DNA of 64,000 bases. Origin: Nannochloropsis salina CCMP1776 (lineage: Eukaryota; Sar; Eustigmatophyceae; Eustigmatales; Monodopsidaceae). Location: positions 480,215 to 544,214 of the forward strand of contig SDOX01000145.1 in NCBI GenBank assembly GCA_004565275.1. Reading direction: 5' to 3'. The notes beneath the pieces are model-generated. The model was given only the letters and a program-made list of their open reading frames with translations. It was not told the DNA's origin and ran no database searches. Of this stretch, positions 1 to 10,416 are shown piece after piece (positions within the stretch are counted from its first letter, which is position 1; the number at the start of each line of letters is the position of its first letter). Position numbers and translations under genes: made by a program.

Positions 1-2
1 TG

Positions 3-830
3 GGGGACCAAGTCTCCCAGATACTTGGGATTATGAACGGTACGACGAACTTTATGCTGACGAAGATGGAGAGTGGCGCGGATTACGGCCAGGTCCTTGC
101 CGAGGCACAAGCCTTGGGTTACGCGGAGGCCGACCCCACAGCCGACGTGGAAGGGCATGACGTGCAGGCTAAAATTGCCCTGCTTGCCAAGCTCGCTTTC
201 GGAGTGCACGTTCCTTCGGACCAGATTCCCACAAAAGGAATTTCGTCTGTGGCCTCTGTGGATTTCGAGTACGCGCGCCTTTTGAACGCCACCATTAAAT
301 TGTTGGGGATGGCTCAACTTTCGCCGGACGGTAAAAAGCTTTCGGTGGCAGTCTCGCCTTTCATTGTTCCTCGAGAACATCCCATCGCTGGGACAAACGG
401 ATCCACGAATATTGTCAACATTTCTTCGCGAAATTTGGTGTCTTCCTCTTACATCGGCCCCGGGGCAGGACGCTATCCCACGGCGAACAGTATCGTCAGT
501 GACCTCGTGCGCCTTGCCCGTGGCTTGGTTGGCCCGCCCTTCCCCGTGGATCGCGCCATGCCCCTCGAACCGGACTACACATCGCGCTTTTACATCCGAC
601 TTCGAATCAGGGATCAGCTGGGCGTGATTCGTGTGGTGGGCGAAATAGCAGAGAGGCATGGCGTCTCTATCTATGCCATCCTACAGAACCCCATCTCTGA
701 CCCGAACGACATTCATTTCGTCGTTACGACAGAGCCCGCTCGCCATTCGCAGGTACAGGCTTTTGCGGATGACATCGAAAAACAGGACTTCACCAAGGGC
801 CCACCTCTCTTCTTCGCATTCTTGCTTTGA
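3..830 (+). CDS. Homoserine dehydrogenase, C-terminal part (5' end outside window)
   Basis: This enzyme reduces aspartate-semialdehyde to homoserine with NAD(P)H, the branch to threonine, methionine and isoleucine; in algae it is expected in the plastid. The frame is open from the window edge (GDQVSQILGIMNGTTNF...). The first ATG (33) lies inside the conserved core, so it is not the start. Family motifs in order are ILGIMNGTTNFML, then GYAEADPTADVEGHDVQAK, whose D and K match the catalytic Asp and Lys of the family, then GPGAGRYPTANSIVSDL. The last 80 residues look like an ACT regulatory domain (LRIRDQLGVIRVVGEIAERH), as in monofunctional bacterial/algal enzymes with threonine feedback. The NAD-binding Rossmann half is missing only because the window starts here. 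There is no sign of an aspartokinase fusion in the visible part, though the upstream half is unseen. Confidence 0.93.
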   Translation, partial: GDQVSQILGIMNGTTNFMLTKMESGADYGQVLAEAQALGYAEADPTADVEGHDVQAKIALLAKLAFGVHVPSDQIPTKGISSVASVDFEYARLLNATIKLLGMAQLSPDGKKLSVAVSPFIVPREHPIAGTNGSTNIVNISSRNLVSSSYIGPGAGRYPTANSIVSDLVRLARGLVGPPFPVDRAMPLEPDYTSRFYIRLRIRDQLGVIRVVGEIAERHGVSIYAILQNPISDPNDIHFVVTTEPARHSQVQAFADDIEKQDFTKGPPLFFAFLL

Positions 831-1519
831 AGAGTAAGTGCATGGGGATGATGGGGCAAGAAGCTTGCGGAGTAATGAAAATGGAGAAACAATTTAAAGC
901 TGAAATTATTGAACGCAGGAGATCAAGTTGAAAGAAACTAAAGTGCAAATGGAGATCTTTGAACGTGGTTCCTATTTTTTTTCGTCTTGCATTCCTTCAA
1001 AATTGTTTTGGAAGAGTTGGTCACATCAGCGGTCCCTCAGGCCCCGGGCGAGCCTCGCTTCCGGCAGTTTTCGTGCATTTCGAAGGTAGTACAATGGTCG
1101 TGAAGTTTCCACAGACGGTGGGCCAGCCTCCACGGCAAGATAGAGAAATAGGACAGACGCGAGATGTGTCATCAACTCACAGGCCACGACCGCGGGCGTG
1201 CGGGCGACTGCGTGTGCTCAGAGATGCCAGGACCTGGTGGCATTCCATCCGATCTCATCAGTCGCGAGGGACGAGGACGGTCGTAACGGCACCCATCCCC
1301 TCCGCCCCCGAGCCCACGCTCTCACTACTTACTCAGTGTCATCCCGTCCTTCTCCCCACAGCGTGCACGGTTGCCCCTATCTCAGGCAACCTTAGCTGGC
1401 AAGGAAGACGCGCCCATCTTTGTTGCCGATACGTGCCCCCCTCGCTCCTCGCTTCCATCATCGTAGTCCTCCTCGATCCTCCTCGCTCCTCCTTCTGGGT
1501 TTCATTCCGCAGTCTCGAC
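831..1519. other. Spacer, homoserine dehydrogenase to coronin
   Basis: I see no gene here. An open frame runs through it into coronin exon 1, but the upstream peptide shows no conservation or domain pattern. It probably holds the 3' UTR of the first gene and the promoter and 5' UTR of coronin. Confidence 0.6.
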
Positions 1520-3361
1520 ATGTCTCATTTCGTCCGCGCATCCAAATATCGGCATGTATATGTTCAGCCCCCGAAAACCGGAGAGGCTTACTCGAACATC
1601 CGTCTATCGACCGCTGTGGGGGAGCAGAATTACATCAAAGCCAACCCCAAGTACTTTGCAGTGGCCCTCTCGGTGAGTGCAAATTTTTCCCACAAGTGAA
1701 CATTTATCAGTCTTTCTAGTCGGACACTGTTTTCGATTCAAGGCCTAGAGAAGGCTCAAAGAGATTGTTGAAAAGCTGGGCACTGTACTGCTCTTGATCC
1801 ACAGCAATTCGTGCTTATGACCGTCCTCGCGGGCTCATCCCCTGATCGCCCCCTCGATTCATAATTTTTTCGTACCAGGGCGGTGGAGGACCATTCACGT
1901 GCATCCCCTTCGAAGCAATTGGTGCTCTCCCCGCCGCCCCGCCAGTTTTCAGCGGCCATACTTCGAATGTCCTCGACTTCGATTTCTCTCCCTTTCATGA
2001 CCATCTGATCGCATCAGGTGCTGAGGACACTACCGTGAAGGTCTGGGGCATACCTGAAGGAGGGTTGAAAGAAAGCATCGCCGAGCCCTTGGTCGACTTG
2101 CGTGCCCACGAAAGGAAGGTTACTTTGTTGCGCTTCCATCCCACCGCGGCCAACGTGCTGGCCAGCGTCAGCGCAGACGGAATGATCAAGCTGTGGGACG
2201 TGGAGGGAGGGCAGGAGGGAGGGCAGTGCCACGTGCACCAGCAGCTGGTCCAAGACGTACAGTGGGACTACCGGGGGAACACGTTTGCGACCACATGCAA
2301 GGACAAGGTCCTGCGGGTCCTGGATGGGCGGACGGGGCGGTTGGGGTTGGAGAGGAAGGATGCACACGAAGGGTCTAAGAGCAGCAAGTGCGTCTTTCTC
2401 GGGGACCGAGAGATGCTGCTGACCGTCGGCTTCACCAAGCAAAGTCGCCGTCAGGTACGGGGTGCGAATGGGGGCTGGAATCATGAGCGGGCTCGTTCAG
2501 GGTTCTCAGTTCCTTTTTTGGAAACGCGTTTTCTCGCTGAATTTTTTTATCCTCATTTTTCCTCCTTGTGTGCCAGCTCAAGATATGGGACCTAAAGAAT
2601 CTGAAGCAGGAGGTAAAAACCCTGGACATCGACCAGGCGGCGGGCGCCATCATGCCTTTCTTCGACTCCGACACCAACCTTCTCTACCTCGCTGGCAAGG
2701 TGCGCTTCCTCCGTCCTTCCCTCTTTTCCCCTTCTCAATATTGTCGTATGCCATCGCGGCTGTCCACAAAATGGCTTTATGCTAGACAGTCACCCCTTCA
2801 CTCATATTTATTCTTTCCACTCATCAGGGCGACGGCAATATCCGCTACTACGAGATTGTCTCGGAAGCCCCCTTTGTCTTTCCCATCTCCGAGTATCGCT
2901 CTACTACCCCCTCCAAAGGCTGTTGCTTGGTGCCCAAGCGCGGGTTGGACGTGCTCCGCTGCGAGACCGCTCGTGTCCTCAAGCTCACCACTAGCAGCGT
3001 GGAGCCCCTCTCCTTCATCGTCCCCCGCAAGGGCGGCTTTTTCCAGGACGACCTTTTCCCCCCCTCAATGGCGGGCCTTCCCTCGCATTCGGCACCGGAA
3101 TGGTGGGCAGGCTCTGATAAGGCGCCCTTGCTCATGTCTTTGGACCCCGCGGTCAGGGAGGGCGGGAAGGAGGGTGGGAAGGATATGGGGTGGAGAGGGG
3201 TAGGCTCGCCGTTAGGGTCATCAGGAGGCAGCCTTGGGAACCGTCCGCCATCGGGGGGAGGGAGGACCACGGGACAGCTGCAAAAGGAGCTGGACGTGGC
3301 TTTGGCGAGGATCTCGTTGTTGGAAAGCCGACTGAAAGCTGCAGGACTGGAGTGTTCTTGA
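1520..3361 (+). CDS. Coronin, actin-binding WD40 protein
   Basis: Exons 1520-1672, 1879-2454, 2577-2699 and 2828-3361 (461 aa). All introns are GT-AG and phase 0. Coronins bind F-actin and Arp2/3 and shape cortical actin and endocytosis. The start ATG gives the diagnostic N-terminus SHFVRASKYRHVYVQPPKTG. WD repeats follow (for example SGAEDTTVKVWGIPEGGL and LRFHPTAANVLASVSADG). Next come the family signatures KRGLDVLRCETARVLKL and PRKGGFFQDDLFPP. The last 25 residues form a short heptad-like coiled coil (LDVALARISLLESRLKAAG), where coronins trimerise. The length matches class I coronins. A low-complexity GGKEGGKDMG insert precedes the coiled coil. The splice sites were read by eye but restore a continuous family alignment. 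Confidence 0.93.
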
Positions 3362-3812
3362 GCGAGGGATGAAGGGGCGGGGAGGGTGTGATATAGATAG
3401 GGCGTGCCAGACCACGCCCTGGCCGCGTGCGCGAAGAAAGGCCGGCAAAAAGGAATGGAAAATTGCATAAATGTAACGCTGACAGGATTAATAGACAGCA
3501 GTTGAAGTCGAGCATCAAAGTGAAGATGAGAAAGGAGGGAGGAAGTGCGAGGGTAAGAAGAGTCTAGTCACTTCAGCCCCAGACAAAGGGGGTCACCGTT
3601 GTATCAATATAATTGACATGCGTTGTTGCATCATACCACTCGACAAGGTAAGCCGCAGAAAGAAAGGCGGTGGTTACAACGAATTATAGGCGAAAGCACA
3701 GGGTTTTGACGACGGAGAGTGAGAGATGTCCGAATGTGGAACTTGAGATATACAGTAGCGCCGCGCCATTGTGTCCGTCGTCTTGGCCGACATGCTATAG
3801 CTCCAATTCCTT
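3362..3812. other. Spacer between convergent genes
   Basis: Short 3'-to-3' spacer between coronin and the alpha/beta hydrolase. I see no gene or RNA in it. Confidence 0.6.
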
Positions 3813-5741
3813 TCAGGCGTTGCCTCGCCCATTGACGCCTTTTGCTCCTCCCTCCTGCCCCTCCTCTTCTTCCTTCCTCAAGTAGTCCATGACTGCCTGC
3901 ACAAACCTCTCCGGAACCTCCTCATGCGGCACGTGTCCCACGCCCTCCAATTCCACCACCTCCACCCCTCCCTCTCTCCCTCCGTCCTTCCCGACCTGAC
4001 CTCTTAATGCCGCCGCCAACCTCCGGGTATTCGAGAGGGGGACCACGCGGTCCCTGTCACCATGCACTAGCAACACGCGCAGCCTTCCTTCCTTCACCCC
4101 GCTCGCCAGTGCCTTGAGCACATCTCCCTTCTCCCCATTCCCCCCCTCTCCCACTGCGGGTTCCTCTTTCTTCCTTCTACCCGCGAACAGCGGGGCGAGG
4201 ACGAACCTGCTCAACCCTCCCTCCCACCCGGCCTTCAAGCTCGGAAGCCTGTAGTGCGCTACCGTCGAAGGAGGGGGAGGGCCGCCGTCACCCCAGGCGA
4301 GGCTCAGACCGTCCATCCAGAATTTGTCGGAATAACACAAAGCCCGGAGAAACGACGCGGTCAAGAAGAGGAGAGAGGCCCGGAGTGGAGGACCGGTTTT
4401 TCGAAAAATGTAACGGGCGACGCGTTCGGGGAATAAGCGTCCCAAAAAGAAACGGCCAGCCGGAGGCAGCCGTGAAGGCGATTGCCGCATAGGCATGATG
4501 GCGGGGGCGATCATGACAAGCGTGACAGGAGCAGTGACGCCGCTTTCTGTCTCTCTCCCGCCATTCCCGCCTCCCTCCTGCTGCACGTGGCGTAAGGCCA
4601 TGTACGCCGATGTCAAGGCCCCCATCGAGTGACCGAGGAACACACGACGCTCCCCTCCCTCGTCCGCTTCCTCCGCCACCCCTCTCCCGCCGTCCCTCTC
4701 ACCCTCTCGTCCTAACTCCTCCATCAGCCTCCCCCCCAACCGGGCATTGTGCTCGAAAGTGAACAGCTCACCTTCCCCTCCTCCCGCCCCGTTTACCCTC
4801 CCTCCTTCCTTGGGCACCTCGGTAAGCCCGAAGCCCGGCGCATCGTGCGCAACGGCCAGGGCTGGATGCGTCCGACCGAGAAGGCGGGCCAGGGGGGCGA
4901 GGACGGGCTCGAAAGAGAAGGCGTTCGCGCCAAATCCATGGTTGCAGTGGACGAGGTACCTGGCCCCTCGGTTCCTGGACCGGGACGTCGAAGAGGGAGC
5001 ACCAGGGCCGGGCCCTTCCCGGTGTACGAGCGCGTGGAGCTTAAGGATGGGGGATGAGGGAGGAGGGGAGGAGGGCAGCCGGGGGGAGGAAGACGGAAGG
5101 TCCTCCGCAGATAGAGTTCGAAACTGAGAGGTAGGGAATCGAAGCATCTCCGGAGGGACCAGGGAGGGGGCGTAGAAAAGTTGCAATTGGAGCTGTCGTA
5201 GTGGGACGAGGTAGACATAGGCCTCCAAGAGCACGAATGCAAGTGAGATGAGGGGGCTTATGAGGTGGGAGTACGGCAGTCCAGTGATATGCCACCTCCA
5301 TTTCTTAAAGGGTACGAGCATGCGACGTGCGATTGCCAGGAGAACGGCGGTGCTTTGGAGAGCGGCGCGGCTGATCCTGGGTCGGGGCTTAAATCCGAAA
5401 GAGAGAACTTGGCCATCGGGAAAGACGATCCCCCTCCCGGACCCCTGGAGCGTCGGGGAGGAGGACACTGCCAGGGGCACGGCGTTGGTGCTGCTGCTGA
5501 ACAGCCGCGTGGAAAATGAGAACGGCGCCTGATCACTAGCAATGTAGTGAAGTCGTAACCTGGGTGATAAGATAGGCGCTCGAAGCTTGGCAGAGAGGAC
5601 CTCAAAAGAGACAGGTCGTGACCAAGCCAACGCGCATTGCACTCTTGACAAAAGTGAGCACGCCACTAGACCCAAAAGGGCAACGCCGAGGAAAGAGCGC
5701 CGCATTAGAGCCAAAAATGAGGAAACTGCCTTTTCAGACAT
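3813..5741 (-). CDS. Alpha/beta hydrolase with N-terminal signal, probably plastid
   Basis: Single-exon serine hydrolase of 642 aa. The substrate cannot be inferred. The fold signatures are in order: an HGFG oxyanion motif near residue 264, the nucleophile elbow GHSMG near 369, an Asp in HGDRDRVVP near 557 and the catalytic His in GVGHVPHE near 600. I chose the ATG at 5741 because it is followed by a basic-hydrophobic signal peptide (MRRSFLGVALLGLVACSLL) ending ALA before Trp, which resembles a heterokont bipartite plastid signal. The longer open frame to 5975 adds 78 residues of unlike composition; an ATG at 5705 is also possible. A hydrophobic segment near residue 170 could be a membrane anchor. 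Loops are expanded by Gly/Glu/Arg-rich repeats. Confidence 0.85.
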   Translation of the reverse strand: MSEKAVSSFLALMRRSFLGVALLGLVACSLLSRVQCALAWSRPVSFEVLSAKLRAPILSPRLRLHYIASDQAPFSFSTRLFSSSTNAVPLAVSSSPTLQGSGRGIVFPDGQVLSFGFKPRPRISRAALQSTAVLLAIARRMLVPFKKWRWHITGLPYSHLISPLISLAFVLLEAYVYLVPLRQLQLQLFYAPSLVPPEMLRFPTSQFRTLSAEDLPSSSPRLPSSPPPSSPILKLHALVHREGPGPGAPSSTSRSRNRGARYLVHCNHGFGANAFSFEPVLAPLARLLGRTHPALAVAHDAPGFGLTEVPKEGGRVNGAGGGEGELFTFEHNARLGGRLMEELGREGERDGGRGVAEEADEGGERRVFLGHSMGALTSAYMALRHVQQEGGGNGGRETESGVTAPVTLVMIAPAIMPMRQSPSRLPPAGRFFLGRLFPERVARYIFRKTGPPLRASLLFLTASFLRALCYSDKFWMDGLSLAWGDGGPPPPSTVAHYRLPSLKAGWEGGLSRFVLAPLFAGRRKKEEPAVGEGGNGEKGDVLKALASGVKEGRLRVLLVHGDRDRVVPLSNTRRLAAALRGQVGKDGGREGGVEVVELEGVGHVPHEEVPERFVQAVMDYLRKEEEEGQEGGAKGVNGRGNA

Positions 5742-6324
5742 CTTGTCATTATATTGCTGTCTTGGCTTGTGCAATACATAATGGAAAGGCTGAGCGTTGT
5801 GGACGTGGAGGCAGGAAGAACACGACCCGCGGGGGAGGTCGGACTCAGGGGAGTTCCCCCGAAACCAACAATAATTTCCATCGCACGACACCATACACTC
5901 TGGCCATGTCAATATGAGCCTCTTGCGTATCGTATTTGTCGATCCTCGACTGCTTTCTACGGCACGGTGTGCCAACCTGTGGGGGTGTAACTGATGCGCC
6001 GCAAGATCAGCGTTGAAGTTTGTTGTCGACCTTTCAGTGTCTCACTTGCCCTCTCCCCGAGGACCGCTCATGCCCCTTTTGGTCATTTTTACATGGCCCC
6101 CGCTTGCCTTCAGACAGCCATGGACATGTGTGCTACACATTTTCTTAGACTCTGACGCGAGCTTGACCATGTTGTCCCCGAAATCCTTCCTGACTTTCCT
6201 GTGCCGCGAGGACCCTACTCGCATATCTTGACCGTACGTGTTGGTCGGAGCATTACCGCAACATCTCACGCCCACGACCAATGCCTTTGTCGTACCATTA
6301 CCACAGGCACTCCGAAGAGAGAAA
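5742..6324. other. Divergent spacer, hydrolase / SAP-S1-RRM gene
   Basis: Head-to-head promoter region of two probable plastid-protein genes. Open frames continue into it from both sides but show no conservation. I found no clear motif. Confidence 0.5.
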
Positions 6325-8220
6325 ATGCCCGTGCACAGGATGTTCGTCCTCACGCTTTCCTCTTTATGCCTATGGCGTGGTCTACCCTCGGCTTCTGCTT
6401 TCTTGGCCGCACGCTTCCCTTCCTTTGCCCCACTCAGTGCCGTGTCCGCCCCTTCGATTGCCCGTCATATTTCTGTCTTCCTTCCACCAACCCGCGCCAG
6501 CATTCGCATGCTCTCATCGTCGTCCGAGTATTTTGCGGTCATTGACGAGATGAAAGTGACGGAATTGAAGGAGCATCTCCGGCGCCTGAAGAAACCCGTC
6601 TCGGGCACTAAGGGGGTGCTGCAAGAGCGCTTGAAGGAGGCTCTGACGGACACCCCCGTGCAGCTCAGCAGCATCACAGCCCCCACGTCACCAGAAGCGT
6701 TAGTGACGTCCGAAGGGAGTGACCAGGGCATGGACGTGGAGGAGGAAGAGCAACTTCTGCCCCCAGCCGACCTAGGAGATATTGAGGACGGGCCCCTCGG
6801 CAATGGCGGCGGGACAAGGGCGAGTCCCCGGGGCCGCGCCGCCCAGACTTCACGTGCGTACACCGAGCATGAAGACGCGTACGACCAGACTGGTCGAGGC
6901 GAGGGCTCCAGAAGGGGGCCAGGCGGGAGAGCCCCATGGAGGGCGGACGAGGAGGCGTGGGCGCATGCCTCGGAGGAGGTGGTGGAGATCGGGCAAGAGA
7001 TGGAGGCAGAAGTGATGAGTTTCTCGGATCTGGGCATCACGGTGCGGTTGGACGGGCGCTACCGGGGCTTGATCTACGAGGACGAGCTCGACTACCAGCG
7101 GGACCGGCAAGGACTGCGGGTAGGGGACCGGTGCGTCGTGTACGTGCAAAAAGTCCGGCGGGACGGAAAAGTGGACGCGTCGTTTCGGAAGTTCGGAACT
7201 TTCCCCAAGCTGCAGGACGGTCGGCAGGTGGTGTGGGACGCGCTTCTGGCCTCTGCGGACGGGTCGTTGCCTCTTGGGGACCGGAGCGACAGCGAGGAGG
7301 TGGTGGCGGCCCTTGGGATCAGCAAGAGCCAGTTCAAAGCCGCGGTGGGCATGCTCTACAAGGCGCGGCAGGTGCAAGCCCCCGAGCCCTATCGGATAAC
7401 CCTGGTGCCGGAAGAAGAGAGGGGTGGGGAGGGAGAAGAAGGAGGAGAGGAGGGCGGGCGGGTGGGGGAGAGAGCGGCCTCGATGCCCGCGTTTCAGGTG
7501 CGGCCTGACGGGGAGGAGGGGGGCTGGGGCACCCGCACGGAAGGAAACTGGGACCAGAAGCGGGAGGAGGCGAAGTGGGCGCCGACCAAGGTCTTCATCC
7601 GGGGCCTGCCGTTCTCTCTGACGGAGGAGGACGTGCACAAGATGATGAGCAAGATCGGCGCGGTGGTGGGGATCCGAGGGATGACCCGGAGGGACGACGG
7701 TCGGCCGAGCGGCGTGGCGTGGGTGGAGTACGAGGAGGAGGCGGACGCGGTCACCGCCAAGGGCGTCTTCAATGGGAAGACCTTCCGGGGGCGGTACCTG
7801 GAGGTCTTCAGCATGGAGGAGATGCGGAGCGATCAGCACAGAAGAGGCGGTGGCGGCGGGTACGAGAAGAAAGGGAGTGGGGGTGGGTACGATCAGAGAG
7901 GGGGAGGCGGCCGGCCAGGGGGGTACGACAGGCGCGGGGCGAGTCTTGGAGGAGGGGATTGGAAGGTAGGAGGTGGGCAACGTCGAGAATTTTCTCCTCG
8001 GGGGGGTATGGGCGGCAGTCGAAGCTACGACGCGGATGGCGAAGGGGAGGATAGCTGGGGGGACGTGGGGATGGCTTGGAAGAACCAGGGGGGGGGGAGC
8101 GAGGGGAGGAGGACGGGAGGAGACCGAGGGGGGTATTTCACACCGCGAAAGGGTGCGGGAGGTATGGAGGATGGATTAAATTTCGATGCGGACTTAGATT
8201 TTGGAGAGGACGACGAGTAG
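6325..8220 (+). CDS. Plastid SAP-S1-CvfB-like-RRM nucleic-acid-binding protein
   Basis: Single exon, 631 aa. The ATG at 6325 starts a signal peptide ending SASAF, the textbook ochrophyte plastid motif. An upstream in-frame codon at 6238 would bury it. The mature protein shows four modules. A SAP-like helix-extended-helix lies at about 76-110 (KVTELKEHLRRL...LQERLKEAL). An S1-like beta barrel lies at about 222-290 (GITVRLDGRYRGLIYEDEL...VGDRCVVYVQKV). A segment at about 300-358 (WDALL, GSLPLGDRSDSEEV, ISKSQFKAAVGMLYK) resembles the winged-helix end of bacterial CvfB proteins. An RRM lies at about 420-500 (KVFIRGLPFSLTEEDV as RNP2; SGVAWVEYEE as RNP1). The tail is Gly/Arg/Tyr-rich (RGG-like). 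A plastid RNA or nucleoid role is inference; I know no named orthologue. Confidence 0.85.
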   Translation: MPVHRMFVLTLSSLCLWRGLPSASAFLAARFPSFAPLSAVSAPSIARHISVFLPPTRASIRMLSSSSEYFAVIDEMKVTELKEHLRRLKKPVSGTKGVLQERLKEALTDTPVQLSSITAPTSPEALVTSEGSDQGMDVEEEEQLLPPADLGDIEDGPLGNGGGTRASPRGRAAQTSRAYTEHEDAYDQTGRGEGSRRGPGGRAPWRADEEAWAHASEEVVEIGQEMEAEVMSFSDLGITVRLDGRYRGLIYEDELDYQRDRQGLRVGDRCVVYVQKVRRDGKVDASFRKFGTFPKLQDGRQVVWDALLASADGSLPLGDRSDSEEVVAALGISKSQFKAAVGMLYKARQVQAPEPYRITLVPEEERGGEGEEGGEEGGRVGERAASMPAFQVRPDGEEGGWGTRTEGNWDQKREEAKWAPTKVFIRGLPFSLTEEDVHKMMSKIGAVVGIRGMTRRDDGRPSGVAWVEYEEEADAVTAKGVFNGKTFRGRYLEVFSMEEMRSDQHRRGGGGGYEKKGSGGGYDQRGGGGRPGGYDRRGASLGGGDWKVGGGQRREFSPRGGMGGSRSYDADGEGEDSWGDVGMAWKNQGGGSEGRRTGGDRGGYFTPRKGAGGMEDGLNFDADLDFGEDDE

Positions 8221-8855
8221 GATGATGGAGTGTGAAAGTTGAATAAGGAAGTAGAGGGTAAGCTGTGCGGCCCTCTGCTGAAAGGACTGCACTTAAACGT
8301 GTCGAATCACGACACAAATCACAACCAAATGAAGCGCAAAGCACGGGGTAAATGTCATGGTCTTGAATTTCGGACCGACATTTTCATTACTGTTGTTGAG
8401 AGTGATCCTTATTGCGCGAAATTTACTTTTCGAAGTGAGAGCAACGTGCAAGGCAAGGGAAGAGGCTGACAAGAAAGCTCTCCATCTCGATTGCACCATG
8501 ACCAGCAAAGCCTCTCCATACATGATAGCCAGTGGCATGTGCTCACACACTCGTACAATCGACACTAGCAATTCTTTGCAATTCATTTTTCCGGGCAGAC
8601 GGGCCAGCTAGCAGCAGAGAGGGAGGAGGTTGGCAGTGCGTCCTTCAAGTATATAGTCTGAGCTTGAAGTGGGCAATTGTTCCATCCAAGACTAGAGATG
8701 GTGACTTTCGATGCGGTGCGATAACATACACACATTACCACGGCTTCGACAGGAACAAGTACATACCTCCGCTGCTTGTTTGGATCCCCTTGCGAGTACA
8801 AATCTGTCAGTGAGTTATTCGCACGCATCCTAAGTGGCCCCGCCCGGATTACCAG
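8221..8855. other. Spacer
   Basis: Lower-GC sequence between two genes on the same strand. I see no gene; open frames are short and unconserved. Confidence 0.6.
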
Positions 8856-10017
8856 ATGGCACCCTGTCGGAATGCCCTCACCGTAGCCCTGCTCACGAGC
8901 GGCGCATTTACACAAGCTTTTTGGGTCGCGCCTGCCACACCATGGCTCCATGGCTCCCGTCACTTCTCAAAAGTCGTAACCGCGCCGCTGATGGCAACAT
9001 CGGAGACTACCAACTCAAACGTCCCCCCTCCCTTGACACTAGAAGAAATATCGAACAAAATAAAATTTGAAATCACCGATCTGGATGCAGGCGCCTACGG
9101 CTTAGAGAGCAAGGATGTAGCATATGCAGGTGAGCTACAACCATTGAACTTATAAGTGTAGACCTGACGGGATGAGCATTTTCTAGCTGCCCCTAGTCGC
9201 CTTCCCCCTGTAAGGCCGTCCTACGTCCTTCTGGCCGCATCTTTCCCCCTCTCCCCCCTTATTCTCTCACGCGACGCACATGCTTCCCCAAAAAACAGTG
9301 GAAATTGCAAAGGTTGACATTCCCCTGGGAGAGGGCGGCATTGGGCTGGGGCTGGAGGAATTACGACGGGGGCAGGACGGGCGCGGGTGCGTGCTCGTCT
9401 CCTCCCTACCCCCGGAAGGAAACGCCGCCCAAGCGGCCGGAGACGACGGGAAGATCCGAGTGGGGGACATGATTTGCTACCTGGGCCAAGAGCCTCGGGG
9501 CATGGTGCGGACGGAGGGGTTGGACTTCGAGCAAACCATGGGGGCGCTCCGCCGCTTCCTGGAGACGGGCGCCCCCGCCATCACCCTGGTGCTGAAACGC
9601 CTGGTCTTTCGCGCCTCCTTGGACGTTTCGCTCTCCTACACACCCGGCCCCGACGAGGAGAGCCAGGGCCGCAAGGCTTGGACCCAAACGCTGCCCATGT
9701 TGGCAGGCTCCCAGCTTCGGAAAGAGCTCCTTCGCGCGGGTTTGCCCGTGTACAGCCAGGACACGCTCCGGTTCGACCAGCCTTACGTGACAGGAAACTG
9801 CGGGGGGGAAGGGATCTGTGGGACCTGCCTGGTCCAGGTCTTGGAGGGAAAGGAGCTCTTGAACGAGAAGGACGAGGTGGAGGCGATGGTGACCCGGAAA
9901 TGGGGAGCAGCCAACTGGCGCTTGTCCTGCCGAGTCATCGTGGGCGCCACCAACACGCCGGGTACCGTCCGTTTTAAATTGATGCCCCAGGCGCCCTTCA
10001 CCAAGAAGAAGCCGTGA
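8856..10017 (+). CDS. Plastid PDZ domain plus 2Fe-2S ferredoxin-like protein
   Basis: Exons 8856-9129 and 9299-10017 (330 aa). The intron is GT-AG and a Val codon spans the junction. The N-terminus (NALTVALLTSGAFTQAFW) is hydrophobic and ends in a QAF-type plastid cleavage context. Residues about 93-195 look like a PDZ fold (GEGGIGLGLEEL; DGKIRVGDMICYLG; a hydrophobic AITLVLKR strand). The C-terminal third is a 2Fe-2S domain with Cys in the order CGGEGICGTC and a fourth Cys in NWRLSCRVIVG (about residues 260-302). That pattern resembles the plant NDH-associated ferredoxin-like proteins (PnsB3 type) more than photosynthetic ferredoxin, whose first spacing is four residues; here it is five. Electron transfer or a structural Fe-S role at the thylakoid is inference. 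Confidence 0.85.
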
Positions 10018-10416
10018 GTGCGGCCGGCGGGAAGGGAGGGAGGGGGGGAGGGGCCTGTACAGCGGTTGGTTGGGGGGAGTGGATTCCGGGTCAAGGCGCG
10101 GATGGAGAGGAGGGTGGTGAGGTCAATCAGTGCGAGGACGGTGGTAGGTCAATCAGTGCGAGGACGGTTCTGCTTTCTGTATGTGGGGAACAACGTCCTG
10201 GGAAGGCGCGAAGCTATGCATTTCCAAGGAATTAGCCGTGGCCGACGTGCCAGGGGGGCGACTTGACCGAGTGGTGTCTTTGCTTTCTCGGTCCAGGGCT
10301 GGGCTCTTTCTTACGTCGCCAGTCGTCTACTTTGAAGCGCGCAAATCTTGCAGGGCCCGTGTTCCCAACGCAGCTGTACAGTCCCTTGTACCTCCCTCCA
10401 CTTTCCCACCCACCTT
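10018..10416. other. Convergent spacer with a short direct repeat
   Basis: 3'-to-3' spacer. A 23-bp sequence (start aggtcaatcagtgcgagg) occurs at 10120 and again at 10146, a two-copy tandem duplication with 26-bp period. No gene is seen. Confidence 0.7.

Noticed and set aside
959-1519. N-terminal extension of coronin
   Set aside because: The open frame is continuous but begins at a non-ATG codon and lacks conservation; coronins start at the SKYRH motif, matching the ATG at 1520.
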